Source: Takakia lepidozioides
Taxonomy: Eukaryota > Streptophyta > Takakiopsida > Takakiales > Takakiaceae
Direction: 5' to 3'
DNA: 64,000 nt
NCBI GenBank assembly: GCA_030704615.1
Contig: CM060732.1
Coordinates: 53,365,053-53,429,052 of the forward strand
The notes under the pieces were generated by a model, which worked only from the letters and a program-made list of their open reading frames with translations, did not search any database and had not been told where the DNA came from. Made by a program: the position numbers and the translations under genes. Positions 26,412-37,655 of the stretch are shown one piece after another. How positions within the stretch are numbered: the stretch's first letter is position 1; each line of letters opens with the position of its first letter.

Positions 26412-27706
26412 ATATTGAAAAACAGAACACTGATTTGTGAATCTGTCTTCAGTCTATATCTTATGGTCTTTTGTTCATTTTTCAAAAGCTGCTAGCGGGG
26501 CCACTTGTCTATTCTACCCAATCCTATTTTACTATAAAAACGAGCTGGCACCACTAGATAAGTGATTGGATGACAGCTGGCATGTTATGATAGGTCCATG
26601 TTGGCCATCAATGTTCCGAACCCAGTGTCTTCTGGCAAAATTCCCGAAATTTATACTGCAAATTTCTATTGCACATGTAGCTAAGCCATTTTTCAGGTCG
26701 AAATCTGGCAAATTTTTGCCAGATTTATAAACACTACTCATGGTGGCTGATCATGTTTAGCATGCCAATAGCCCTGCAAGAAGCCAATTTCAGGTATTTC
26801 CTGCTTTTTAATGTGGAGAAACGCATGTAATGTAATATATGATGAAAACTAGTCTATTGACCAAGCTTGGTTTAAGGTCCTCAATGTTTTTGTTGTTGTT
26901 ATTGTTTTTTATTAAAAAAAAAAAGGGAGTGGACACCCTCAAACTTTATAAACGAAGGGGACAAACATATGCGAAAAAGGGGAAAATAACCTTTGGTGGG
27001 TGCCAAAGAGGCTGAACCAGGAAGACACTGCTTCGAAAATCAAAAGAGCAAAAGTCAGCAAAGAGAGAGAGTCTATAGGGAACAAAAGAGGATAAAAGAA
27101 TATAGAACCAGGAAGTCACTGTGTCGGCCTGAAAGAACAGGAGTCTGCATAGGGATAGAAGCATATGAAAAAGAGAGAAAGGGGAGTTGCTTAGAAAGAA
27201 CTAGAGCTTCTTCTTGCTGAAGCTATTGAAAGAGAGTTGCACTTTGGACCTTCCTTTTCCAAAAGATCTGCGGTGCCTCAAGTTAACCTTGGGCTCCTCA
27301 CCCTCCAAAATGGAGCATTTAGCACTAAGAGAGCTGTTTTCTTTTGTTTTAGGGTTTTACGGGATACTATAGCACCATTGTGTCCGGGTATCCGACTGTC
27401 TAGAGCATATTCAAGCTCCCATGTCCCATGAGTTATCAAATTCAGCGAGCAGTTGAGATTGATAACTCACGGATATTTCTATAGTTGTAATAGTTGTAAG
27501 AGATACTCTTATTTACGCTAGCTCCGGCTACCCTTATAATTATATATGTATAAAGTTATGCCAATGAAAACATATGTGTCTGACGCATGCTACAAAGCAA
27601 GATGTATTATGTGAAGATGGAAGAGACTTACTGTATGATAAGTTAGTTTGGTAATGTAGAAGTTACATCAAGGTATTGTTAGATCTTGATAAGAATATTG
27701 TAACTA
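26412..27706. other. Gene-free sequence
   Basis: AT-rich and low-complexity stretches with poly(A)/poly(T) runs near 26905-26930. No coding feature supported. Confidence 0.35.
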
Positions 27707-29154
27707 CTAACTAATACTCAACCCTATCATTTTTTTCCTAAGATAGCTTGAAACAGTGGGATGTTTCCTCATTCCAAGCAAAGAGGTCTGAAGAACCTTG
27801 AGAAGATAACAACCATCAGTCTCCACGGTCTGGAATGGTTTGAGAACAAGACATGAGTCGAGTGGGTTCAATACACACTTCATGGCAGTGTCGTCAATGA
27901 GCAGAGTGTTACTCTTGGTGTATGGTCCACCAAATCTCTGCCAGACCTTGACCAGTGGCTTCAAAAACAAATGAGTATCCAATCCTCACTACAACAGATC
28001 GCGATATTTATGACTGTATATATGACTACTCTGCAGTCATAAACGGTACATATGACTTCTATGACTATAAGTCGTGCAAACCAAGTGAATACAATGAGTA
28101 CAGGATGGTACGGTCCGGATGACTACAGTTAGATGAACCAAGTAATATCTCTCACTGCAGTCATATATACCATACTGCAGTCGCCGCTGCCGCGCCACGT
28201 GACGAGACGCAATTGATTAATAATAATAATTTAATTTAAATTAAAACTAAAAAATTAAAAGCATATGTCAGATGCCGCGTCGCACCGCATTGTGCCACGT
28301 GGCATAATGTATTTTATAATTTAAAAAAAACCACGTGACAGCCCATCTAGGGTACCACGTGCTATCCCTAGCTTGCCTACTAACCCTAGGGCCATCTTAT
28401 CCATTTGATTGTACTTAGAGGAGTTTGAACCTGCAACCTCTTTACTATAAGAGTTATAGTTCACTACTTGCTAACCAATACACACATTAGTCATTCATGT
28501 GATCATATGGTGTTTTCATTGTATTATACACACCAAATTACAAAATCCCCAGTAGTCATCATGACTATGTAACCTCATCCATGTACACTGTAGTCATGGA
28601 AATGACTATGAATGGTGAGCTAAATCTGGTCAATTGTCGTTGACTAGCCTTCCGCCCATTCCGGAGCCATGTAGTCATACAGATGACTACGGAGGTCAAT
28701 TTCATATAAAAACATGGTACAGTCATGGTCAAAGTCAAGAAAACCATGACTACCACGGTTTGGCAGTCATAACTACCGCGATTTGTTGTGATGCCTGATT
28801 TGAATTGAGGTGAACCGAAGTAGGACATGAAATACAATCCTCTTGAGACATAACGAAGGCCGGTTGAGATAGACCACGAAGGGAAAAATCCAGGATGGGC
28901 TGCAAGTTCTTGCACATCATAGAGCTCCAAATCCCTAATCGGAAGTGTTTGTGCAACTCTATCCACACTTCGCGATATTTCTCTCGTCTAAAGATAAGTC
29001 GGAATCCGAGAATAGCTGGAATTTTGTAGTCCGATTCTGAAAACCGGGGGACATTGTAGCTCTTCTGGTGCTTCAAGATTTTGCACAAGACTCCATTCAC
29101 GTCAAAAATAATCAAACGCAACCCTTGCGCAGGAGGATAAACAGGTGCTCCAAT
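27707..29154 (-). pseudogene. FCP1/NIF-phosphatase-like module B, split by a CACTA-like element
   Basis: HAD-superfamily phosphatase-like sequence related to FCP1/SCP1 (CTD phosphatase) and NLI-interacting-factor domains. The first part, 29154-28797, follows a good acceptor (CTCTGGCAG) and holds the nucleophile motif LRLIIFDVNGVL, then FRLGIWSSMM and MSQEDCISCPTSV. The second part, 27983-27707, continues with THLFLKPLVKVWQRFGGPY, KSNTLLIDD (HAD motif with the acidic pair) and LNPLDSCLVL. An 807-bp insertion sits exactly between them. Joining the flanks leaves the two parts in different frames, so the copy looks broken even without the insert. In the DxDx(T/V) signature the second Asp is Asn (DVNGV), which plant DLNG-type members also show. 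Confidence 0.7.
27987..28793. mobile_element. Non-autonomous CACTA-like DNA transposon
   Basis: The left end reads CACTACAACAGATCGCG and the right end, read inward on the other strand, CATCACAACAAATCGCG; both continue into TTATGACTG. A 3-bp direct repeat CCT flanks it (27984-27986, 28794-28796), as expected for CACTA elements. Subterminal regions carry many TGACTAY/RTAGTCA motifs in both orientations. It encodes no transposase and interrupts FCP1-like module B. Confidence 0.8.
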
Positions 29155-29274
29155 CTGCCAGAGAGTCATTCATACTTAGGATGATAAAATGGAACAATAC
29201 AATGCATTGGAAAAACCGACACCAGGCAAGTGAACAAGAACGTTCACTGGACAGCCGAGGTTCACCAAACTCAA

Positions 29275-30120
29275 TTAAAATATTTTATATCCCAATGCAG
29301 CGGCACGCAACTCGTGATTGCTAAGGAACTTCTGCCACCTATAATCAAAGTCTCTAAGAAATTTGACCGATGGGTCATCCTCGAAGAAATCCTTTGTAAC
29401 GCCAAAATGATGTAGCTCGTTGAATGGCATGACATCCATCCCCGATAACCGAAACATGTTAAGGTGAGGCTTGAGCTCTTCCAGTAGAAATTTATCTCTG
29501 TCAGGGTCCACGCGCGCCTTACATTTTGGAAGGAAGATGGTATGTCCTAACGGATTCAAGTAGGACTTGTACATATTGTCTATAGTGTCGATGAGGAGAG
29601 TATTGGATTTGTAAGCTGTCGGGTCTTCCTCAGCAAAAATGTCGTAAAGACATTTAAAGTAGATGGGATTTTTGGGAGCTTTAGGCCATTTTTTGTTGAA
29701 TGTTGATCTATGCATGACGGAATTCTCACTGCTGTAAGTTCTGACCTGGGAATAGTACTTCCCGAACACGGCCTTAGCGATAGTCTCGACGTTCATTTCA
29801 GGTCCAGTGTTCCAAAAACAAACGGCAAACTTTTTGACGGCCCACTTAACGAATTCGTCAAGACCGTTTCGCGTAGCTAACTTGAATTTCCCTGCAGAAA
29901 TACAAGGCTAGGTGACAGGAGGGGTTTTCTTTCCATCCTTTAGGTAACCGATGTCCAGAACCAGGACGTAGTATCCCGGCCGGCATCCGTTCAGTCCCCA
30001 AGGAAGGGAATGCAGATCGTTTGGATTGACAGAAAAGGAATAGTCGACTGGAGGGTAATGCATGTTGTCCTGTGGAATAACAGAAGAGTTCATTATTAAT
30101 TTCAATTTCAGAAATCCCAA
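29275..30120 (-). CDS. FCP1/NIF-phosphatase-like module A
   Basis: Related to the FCP1 homology domain. The upstream part ends at 29949 with PGYYVLVLDIG; a 57-nt intron to 29891 would join it in phase to KFKLATRNGLDEFVKWAV and FAVCFWNTGPEMNVE, which correspond to the family's RPGLDEF and W(T/S)S blocks. Further on are KSNTLLIDTIDNMYKSYLNPL, then a long C-terminal region ending ALGYKIF and a stop at 29275. The second catalytic Asp of the nucleophile motif is Gly (LDIG), so phosphatase activity is doubtful. It is paralogous to module B just downstream on the same strand; the two may be tandem genes or one two-module gene. The N-terminus is not fixed. Confidence 0.6.
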
Positions 30121-30260
30121 AGTAGAGAAACGGAAAAATGGAGTTGAAAGCGTTACCGTTTTTTGGTGGGGCTGTTGAGATCCCTGGGCAGGCTGCTCCT
30201 CCTCTTTCCCATCTCTACGGGAAACATTATCCTCTTTTGACAGTAGGAAAATAAAGCACC

Positions 30261-31000
30261 TTAATTTTTTCTTCCTTCACTTGGTCGCTTATGTGGTGAT
30301 ACTGTATTTCTATGAGAGAGACAGTCGTGATGCAAAGAGATGATGGTCGGGCGATGAATGGGGGGCCTGTACACCATATCCCTGGGATGAAGCTCCATTA
30401 TGGAAACTTTGACGTCATGGGTCGCCTCAAACCCAAAAGGAAACATGTCCTTGTAGTCTTGCTCCAGCCTCTCCTGCATCTTCTCACACTTCTCTTTGTC
30501 GAATATGTGTGTAGCCCTGGGTTTCTTGTTATCTGTCATGAAAGTGGGATCCATCTCCTCTTTTTGTTTCTTCTTTCCCCCTGATGTCCCGGCTTCATTC
30601 TCATCACCACCGGCGTCAATGGATTTCCGTTTTCCCTTCTTTGGCCGCGCTCTCACAGCCTCCTCCTCCCGCGTGCTTTGCAATCTCCTTACCCTTTAAG
30701 TAAAGCACATCCAAGAAAATACCCCAAGCCATGCAAAAACCTTCATCTGTAAATTGACTACCCTCGTCGCAATATGTAAACCCCGCTCGAATGGACTCTC
30801 TCATCATGGCCTTCCTTAGAATTCGTACCTCCAGTTTGAAGCCAAACGTTCTAGGAAATCTACTATCTTTCATCATGAACATTACCAGCATCGGAAATTC
30901 CACCTCCATCTCCAGCTCTACGTCGACTACATCTGCATATTTGAGCTTGGCGACCTCTGCACCAATCTTGTAGTGGAATCGGAACTTATGGTTCGGAGAT
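30261..31000 (-). CDS. Uncharacterised coding segment upstream of FCP1-like module A
   Basis: Two overlapping reading frames look coding. One, down to about 30690, reads KIGAEVAKLKYADVVDVE then FRFPRTFG-like text (KDSRFPRTFGFKLEVRILRKAM). The other, 30683-30261, begins basic and low-complexity (RPKKGKRKSIDAGG, GGKKKQKEE; likely nuclear) and continues into FDKEKCEKMQERLEQDYKDMFPFGFEATHDVKV. A frame change near 30690 separates them; no normal-sized intron bridges it, so this is either a frameshift or two exons with unseen borders. It may be the N-terminal part of the FCP1-like gene. Function not recognised. Confidence 0.4.
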
Positions 31001-31224
31001 GTTCCAACGGGTACAATGCCCCATTCTGTGATCTCCGGGTTGAGCTAAAAAATTGCCAGGTGATCATTCTTTGAAATTTGGAGATTTTCGAGAAACAAAT
31101 GAACCACAGATAGGTCTGCACATTCCAACAATACAATCCCTGGGGGTGATGTTGCTGTCCACAGAACAAACCACCTCTGTCGTCAGATACATATCATAAC
31201 AACCATACAAACTCTTAGGACAGT

Positions 31225-31248
31225 AACCTCCACTGTCCAGTGGAGGTT
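31225..31248. repeat. Short palindrome
   Basis: AACCTCCACTG and CAGTGGAGGTT form 11-nt inverted arms around a 2-nt centre. Related imperfect versions lie at 29238-29263 and 32152-32177. Confidence 0.6.
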
Positions 31249-31477
31249 CACCACTTCACACGCTCATAGCTGACAGATAAAAAAAATTCAATTCAGGAGG
31301 AAAAAAATATTTCACTCATAAGAAGAAAAAACATTTATTCAAAGAAGGTTCGCCTCGCCATTCCATACATCATGCGGTCTCAAAATTGTTTGAATAACCA
31401 ATACCTAATATCTACAAGAACTCGATGTTCTTTTGTAAGATGAGGTTCATCTTTTCATTTTCTTATATCTACAATAA

Positions 31478-32067
31478 CTACAAGAGGCTCTCTCGAATCA
31501 TCTTGAGGGTTTCAGGGGAGTACTCCCTAGGGGTATATGTCGGAGAATCTCCAGAGATGTATTCTGGAGAGTCTCCAGAGACGTACTGAGGAGAATCTGC
31601 AGGGACATATTCTAGAGAATCAGCGGAGACATATTCTGGAGAAATTACAAGGACAGATACTGGATACTGAGGAGAGTCAGGACTGTATCCGGGAGAGGAC
31701 GGAAGGACAGATCCCGGGGACTATTCACTATCTCCTACAGAAATGTCATTATCTGAATCAGACTGAAGATTGCACTCATCACTTTCATCTTTCTCTTTCT
31801 CTGTTTCCTCCATTGTCTCCCGTCGAATAACTCCCTCAAACATTGATTCGTCAGTGCCCGGATTTATGAAGGTTCGCACGTCAGAGCTATCAGATCTCTT
31901 CTTGAAGGTTTTTGTTTTCGATAAAACCAGTGACGCGTCTTGGTTTTCTGCTTCGTTGATGTTTACTAGATTTTGTCTCCTTGGCCTCTTACAGATGTCG
32001 ACGACGGTCTCATAACCATCTTTGGCCACCGTGTGCACTCCTACGCACCTTCTTTTTATACTGACAG
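31478..32067 (-). pseudogene. Nuclear-type ORF ending in Pol II CTD-like octads, with an in-frame TAG
   Basis: An acceptor (TTCTGTCAG) at about 32068 opens a frame with a basic segment (CKRPRRQNL), a KKRS stretch and a strongly acidic Glu/Asp tail ending DNDISVGDSE, then TAG at 31721-31723. In the same frame, 80 further sense codons run to TAG 31478-31480: SPGYSPDSPQYP, then near-tandem octads SPEYVSAD, SLEYVPAD, SPQYVSGD, SPEYISGD and SPTYTPRE. The Tyr-Ser-Pro pattern recalls the CTD heptad YSPTSPS. The first stop sits where a Tyr codon would keep the pattern, so a TAY-to-TAG change is likely. It is 5' of the FCP1-like modules on the same strand. No family recognised. Confidence 0.5.
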
Positions 32068-32269
32068 AACAAAAAATCAACGTAGGGGAGGCACCGACAT
32101 AAGTCTATCTCAAAACATCCTTATGTTGTGCCTTGGCATAGTAACACGCAGGAACCTCCACTGGGCAGGCGAGGTTCGTGTGGTTTGTCCTGCCGGAGTT
32201 TATGGAGGTCTACTAGAGGTCTAGTGGTCTACGGAGACTAGTCTACTAGAGTAGCCTAGGCCCGAAGAA

Positions 32270-33330
32270 AAACCCGTTTTCAACCCTCAACCCTTTAACC
32301 CAAGCCCTAAACCCTCGTCGAAAACCCTAAGCAAAACCCTACGCCATTGTTACGTCTAAACCCTTACCCTTCCCCTGCAAATGGGAATGAAGTATCCGTA
32401 CCATAACCATAACTATTATGGTTATTCAAACCTCTTCGCCCTTCACCTTGCGCAAGGTTTTGCCTTTGGTTTGGATTGACATGCACTTACCTTTTTTTAT
32501 CGAACTTTGCTTTCTATGTATCTTAATACCAGGTTCCAAGGACGAGTCTTTCATTTAAATACTTGTCCGATGCAATGACTACACTTCCATAATATTATTT
32601 TGCTTACTACCTTACTAACAACACTAAGTTGTAGCAAATGCGAGTCTTCCGGCATGTATGCTCACCATTTCTGCCTTCAACCCAAACCCTAAACCCTCGT
32701 CGGGAACCCTAAACAAAACCCTACACCATTATTACGTCTAAATCCTTACCCTTCCCCTTCCCCTACAAATGAGAATGAAGTATCCATACCATAACCATAT
32801 GTATCTTAATACCAGGTTCCAAGGACGAATCCTCAATTTAAATACTTCTCCGGCCCAATGACTCTTCCATAATATTTGTTTCTCCATTTTTTATTTTATT
32901 TTTTATCCTACTAACACACACCAAGTTCTAGCGACTGTGAGTCTTCCATATTTGTTTGTCCAATAGTGTCAAACCGAAAACCCTACCTTTACCATCACCC
33001 CTAAACCATTAATCTTACCATAAACCAATAACTTTAGTGTACTACCCTAGTTACACTCCAAACCTTATTGTACTACCATGTTACTTCTTCTCAATGTTTC
33101 ATGTTCTTTTAATATTTTCTTTTGTTGGATAAAGTATGATAGAATGATTACAGGGATATCAAATTCCTCAACCATTTCTTAATTATACCAAGTGTGAGTC
33201 CATCATATTTGTTTGTCCTTTTGTACCCTAAATCCAAACCCTAAACCCTTACCCTTACTGTAAACCCAAACCTTATTACACTTCTCTCTAGTTACACCCC
33301 AAACCTTATTGTACTACCCTAGTACCTCTT
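32270..33330. repeat. Degenerate telomere-like, satellite-like repeat region
   Basis: Repeated CCCTAAACCCT-type motifs (plant telomere unit on this strand) are mixed with longer repeated blocks: GTCTAAACCCTTACCCTTCC and GAATGAAGTATCC near 32355 and 32735, AATACCAGGTTCCAAGGACGA near 32526 and 32809, and CCAAACCTTATTGTACTACC near 33058 and 33298. This looks like an interstitial telomere-related array that has diverged. Confidence 0.7.
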
Positions 33331-36300
33331 CCGAATGTTTCATGCTATTCTAATATTTTAGTGCCCTTGTCACATCCAAAACATGATTCATTCCAATGCG
33401 TGGTATGTGAATATTGTGCTTGATATGAAGATTCAATCAATAAAATTACTAGCAAGTTGTATCTAGTATGGTAGAGTAGGAGTCTGACCCATGTTCGATG
33501 CGACCCATTTGTTTATCGTGATCTTGCAATGGAATATTACTTTATTCGACTTCCAAGTGGACGCTCAATGAATTGTTCAATACTGCTACTTCACATTGAG
33601 CACTTCAATGTCAAATGGACCTCTTATATGACACATTTTGAAACAAGTATGACATCACCTAAAATATCACAAAGTTCAATCACACATTACACCATGATAT
33701 TATTAATATTTCAATTAGTTTTAATGCAAATATATATTAAGTTTAGTCCGGATTTAAGCCAAAAGTCCATAATTAATTAAAATAGTGTTTGGAGTATGTC
33801 TTAGTATAATGGTTGTATCTCCTTGTTAATTTTTGAGATAGCCATAGATTCCTCTATTATAAAATATCGTCATGGGAGATTCGGAAATTGAAGTGCTTTC
33901 GATTTGCGTTAATTTTCAACAAGTTTTAGAATCTGATGACTTCACAATACTTTGCACCATATCCAACCCATATTAGTATTCTGCATCTAGGTTTGGTTGA
34001 TCCTTCTAACAAAGTACCTCAGTGAGAGATTGACTATCTTGGAATAGCAAAAGACTCTAGTGTCAAGGAACAATTATTGTAAAAATAACAAATATCATTA
34101 ATGTTTGGTACAATGTTTGGAACTTTCATAGTAGAGCCTTTGAACATATGACCTAAAAAGAGTGGTTGAAAAATTTGAAAAACATATAGAGAAGTTAGAA
34201 AACCAAATTGGACACCACAGCATAACAAAGAAACATGTTCCAAAAGTCATCAAAGAATTTACTGCGTTTGTACCTGGAAAGCTTCAGGCAAAACACAATA
34301 GCTTACTGCTTCACAAGAAATCATGGTGATCTCAAGAAAATCTGGTTTCTAAATGAGCTTCCGCAGTCTAGTTGATTCGATGTCCTATAAACTCTTAAGC
34401 TTTGCATGGATGTTTTAGTCATTTTTCTTCTCATATTTTCTTTTCTTGCCTCAACAATGTCTTCCTTTCTCTTGTCCTGAAGTTCTTTCTAGGGTGAGAA
34501 GAAGAAGAAAAAGAAGGGGAAGTGGGTGGCCGTAGAGAGAGGTTCACTTGGGATGAACTCGTCAACTTTACTACGCAATTTGTTTCTTTGTAGCAGCACT
34601 GCGAAACGAAAGGCACATACCCCTTAAATTTTTCTCCATAATCAGTCTCTCTTTCATATCTCCGGAATACATATGGAGCTGATTGGCTCCACAACGATGG
34701 GTATCAGGGAAGCTTGAGCAAAGTCAATAATCACCCTCATTTTCTCCAAGGTTGGGAGTCCAAGGATTCCCTACGGAATCGCCCCAACAGTGTTATTGTG
34801 TGGGCTGATTTCCTGTACTTGTAAAGAAAGGGGAGTTAGTGTCGTATCAATCGGATGCATATTGAGAATCTCAGTTCCTCGGCGAAGGTGGGGCTCAGCA
34901 GAAGGAGGAATTGGAGTGGAAGATGGAGTTGGGCCCTGTCAAGGTGCTAGTAAAGAAGCATTGCTGGCACAAGACAAAAGATATGAACTATACCGCATGG
35001 ATCCTGCATGACTATTTGTCGCAAAGTTAAGGAGTGTTGAGAATACACGGAATCATTGTAAGGCTTTAATGTGATATCAAATCGTGTATCAAATTGATAT
35101 TAAATCTGCATTGGTGCAAGTCGTGTGTATTCCGTGCTCTGTCCGCCCATCTCTATAGTGCGATTCTCGCACGGATTTCATCTCACATAGATTCCCTGTG
35201 TAATCAATATCATCGTGTCAAACATTATAATGACACGGCTTTCATATTGTAGTGATGGATGACACTTCCGTGCCATAAAAATATGTCTAAGCCCACGGAT
35301 GTAGTACGAATACATTGTACGGTGAAATCCGTATGGATTTTTAACAAAATTCGTGACTCGGGATCTTGGAGATGTATGTAAGGCCCTGAGGAAAGTAGAG
35401 TATGGCATAGGTCCATCCTGCATTCAGAATGATCAAATGGCTGTAACACTATTGGTGTGAGGTACTCCACAGTCAACAAAGAGATACAATCAGATTGGTA
35501 TATTGGTATATTGAAAAATTAAAAATTGAAAATTGATATATTGACGTAAAAATCAACTGGTAAAAATCTGTTGCGTGCCCAATTTAATATGTATATGGTG
35601 AACACTATGTATAGTGGATTTTCCTAGGTACTATGTGCTCAACAAAATTGGATATACATTTAGTGATATAGCCTCTTCCAAGTCTCCGAGTTATTCATCA
35701 TATGGCCAATGTGGAATTGACGTTCACCCTTGCCACCCGAAGAAATGATTTCAAGGGTAGTCTTGAAATTGTTGGAGTAGCAAACTAGTTTGATTTTGAT
35801 TTTCAATCACAATACATTTACCTCGTGTTTACTCTTACATTTTGAATTACATAAGACTTGAGCCGTTTGCGACAGCTCAAAAGTAGACTTGGCAAGCTTC
35901 CGCATGTGCCCCATGGGTTGCATGCTCCAGGTCGAGGTGGAGGAGGGGGTAGTGGGGGTCGTACAGCACGAGCGAAGAGAGAGGTCCTACCAGAGGCCAA
36001 AGAGGAACAGGTGGCATGACAAAAGGCCAGAGGAATGGCATGACTAGAGGCCAAAGTAGTAGGATGACGGTAAGGCAGAGGGGACATGGACATATGGATG
36101 GAGAGTCAACAAGCATGTAAGTTTTGTTTGGTATTTGTTTTATGAATGGTTGCTCGCAATCTACAACAATATAGGTTGCAAAGTGTTTTTAACATCAACA
36201 AATATCATGTATTAAAAGAAAAGAACAAGTGTGAGCTCATTTGCATTGCAAACACAAAAGAAAAGCAAAGGTTAGTGTGTCACACTCATGTGGGAATAAA

Positions 36301-37655
36301 ATGTAATTTATTCAAGGTTTCACTACGCTTCACACTGAGCAGGCTACATGGGCCTTGCATTCAATGAGAAGAATGTTGCTAAATACAAACATGTTCCTCT
36401 CAACATATGCAAGTGAATTTATTTCCACTCACGAGTTGGAGAGACGTTCAGGGTACCTATACACATGTATACAATGGTTGTAGATCATGAAATTTTCCTC
36501 AACTTGTCAACTTGGCCAATGCTCTGAGACAGAAAACCAGGCTGGCCCCACCACTGACTCCCAGAAGATGATGCACGCATTTCCATGGAACCTCATTCAG
36601 GACAGCCATCAAGCATGAACTTAGTGTAGGATGCACTTAGTGTAGGATGCAATTAAAGGTGCATCGTTCTAGTCGATCTTTACGTTTCCATGCAGTGTTG
36701 CCCAATCCTCTCTATTCCAAATGGTCAAGCAGATTCCCATGGTTAGATCCATGGGAGGTAGTAACTTCTTAGTTCTAAGAAGTATCTGCATTTGAAACTT
36801 TCAGGATGACGCATTGAATTTCTTTATGCTAGTCACCTCTCTAGCTTCTGGTATGTTCATTTGAACCCAAAAACAATAAAAAACAAGATGTCATTGATTC
36901 CTACATAAAAATGGATTTGATTTGCAGCTTCATGTGAGTGTGGGCCTATAATTTCTTAGAGTTGTATAAAGATCTTGATGATAACCTATGTAGGTACCAG
37001 ACAAGAAGACTATTACAATCAATCATTAGGCCCAACCCGGAGAGGAGTTAGTACAAGGGCCTCAATGTGAAATAGCTCTAAGTTGGAGTCTCTCTTTTGT
37101 TCTAGCTATTAAAAACAGTATTCATCAAAGATATATAGACATAGACAAACCATATTATGCGTTAGGACGGGCATATATTTGGGAATAAACAGAGTTGAAA
37201 AGGTAGTATTACTACTAACAATGTGGCTATTAGTTGTAAGTCCGCAACATATGTAGAAGATGTGTACACACATAAGGCTGATTTGATCTTCTAATGACTT
37301 ATCTTGCCGTTGGTAAGTGTACATAAATTTGCAACACTCACGCTAGCCCAAAAAAAACAATAGTGCAATATTTGTTAATTGTTAATAGGTTGGTGTGACT
37401 GTGCGAGCCAATAAGGTGCAAGAACCATTTTTAAATATTATTTTGTTTTAAATCGGATATCAAACTCAATGCCAATTGAATGTGGCTCCACCGTAAGTAT
37501 ATACTCCAGCACATGTTGATGTGAACTTCATTCAAACTAATGAACTCATTGTGAAATGTAAATCGAAATGTTCTTAAGCTGGCCTTGGCATTAAAAAAAA
37601 AAAAAAAACTGGTCTTGTTCGATTGTTTCCACTTTAGACTGCTCTTATATACTCA
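33331..37655. other. AT-rich gene-free region
   Basis: Short ORFs only. Low-complexity A/T runs near 35500-35550 and 37590-37605 and small local tandem copies (TAGTGTAGGATGCA near 36625-36652). No domain or RNA gene recognised. Confidence 0.4.

Noticed and set aside
28565-28966. 133-codon minus-strand ORF
   Set aside because: Half lies in the CACTA-like element and half overlaps FCP1-like module B in another frame.
31537-31830. Plus-strand ORF with ENLQRCILES-like repeats
   Set aside because: It is the antisense of the CTD-like octads; the minus frame keeps the Tyr-Ser-Pro pattern and continues a nuclear-type ORF.
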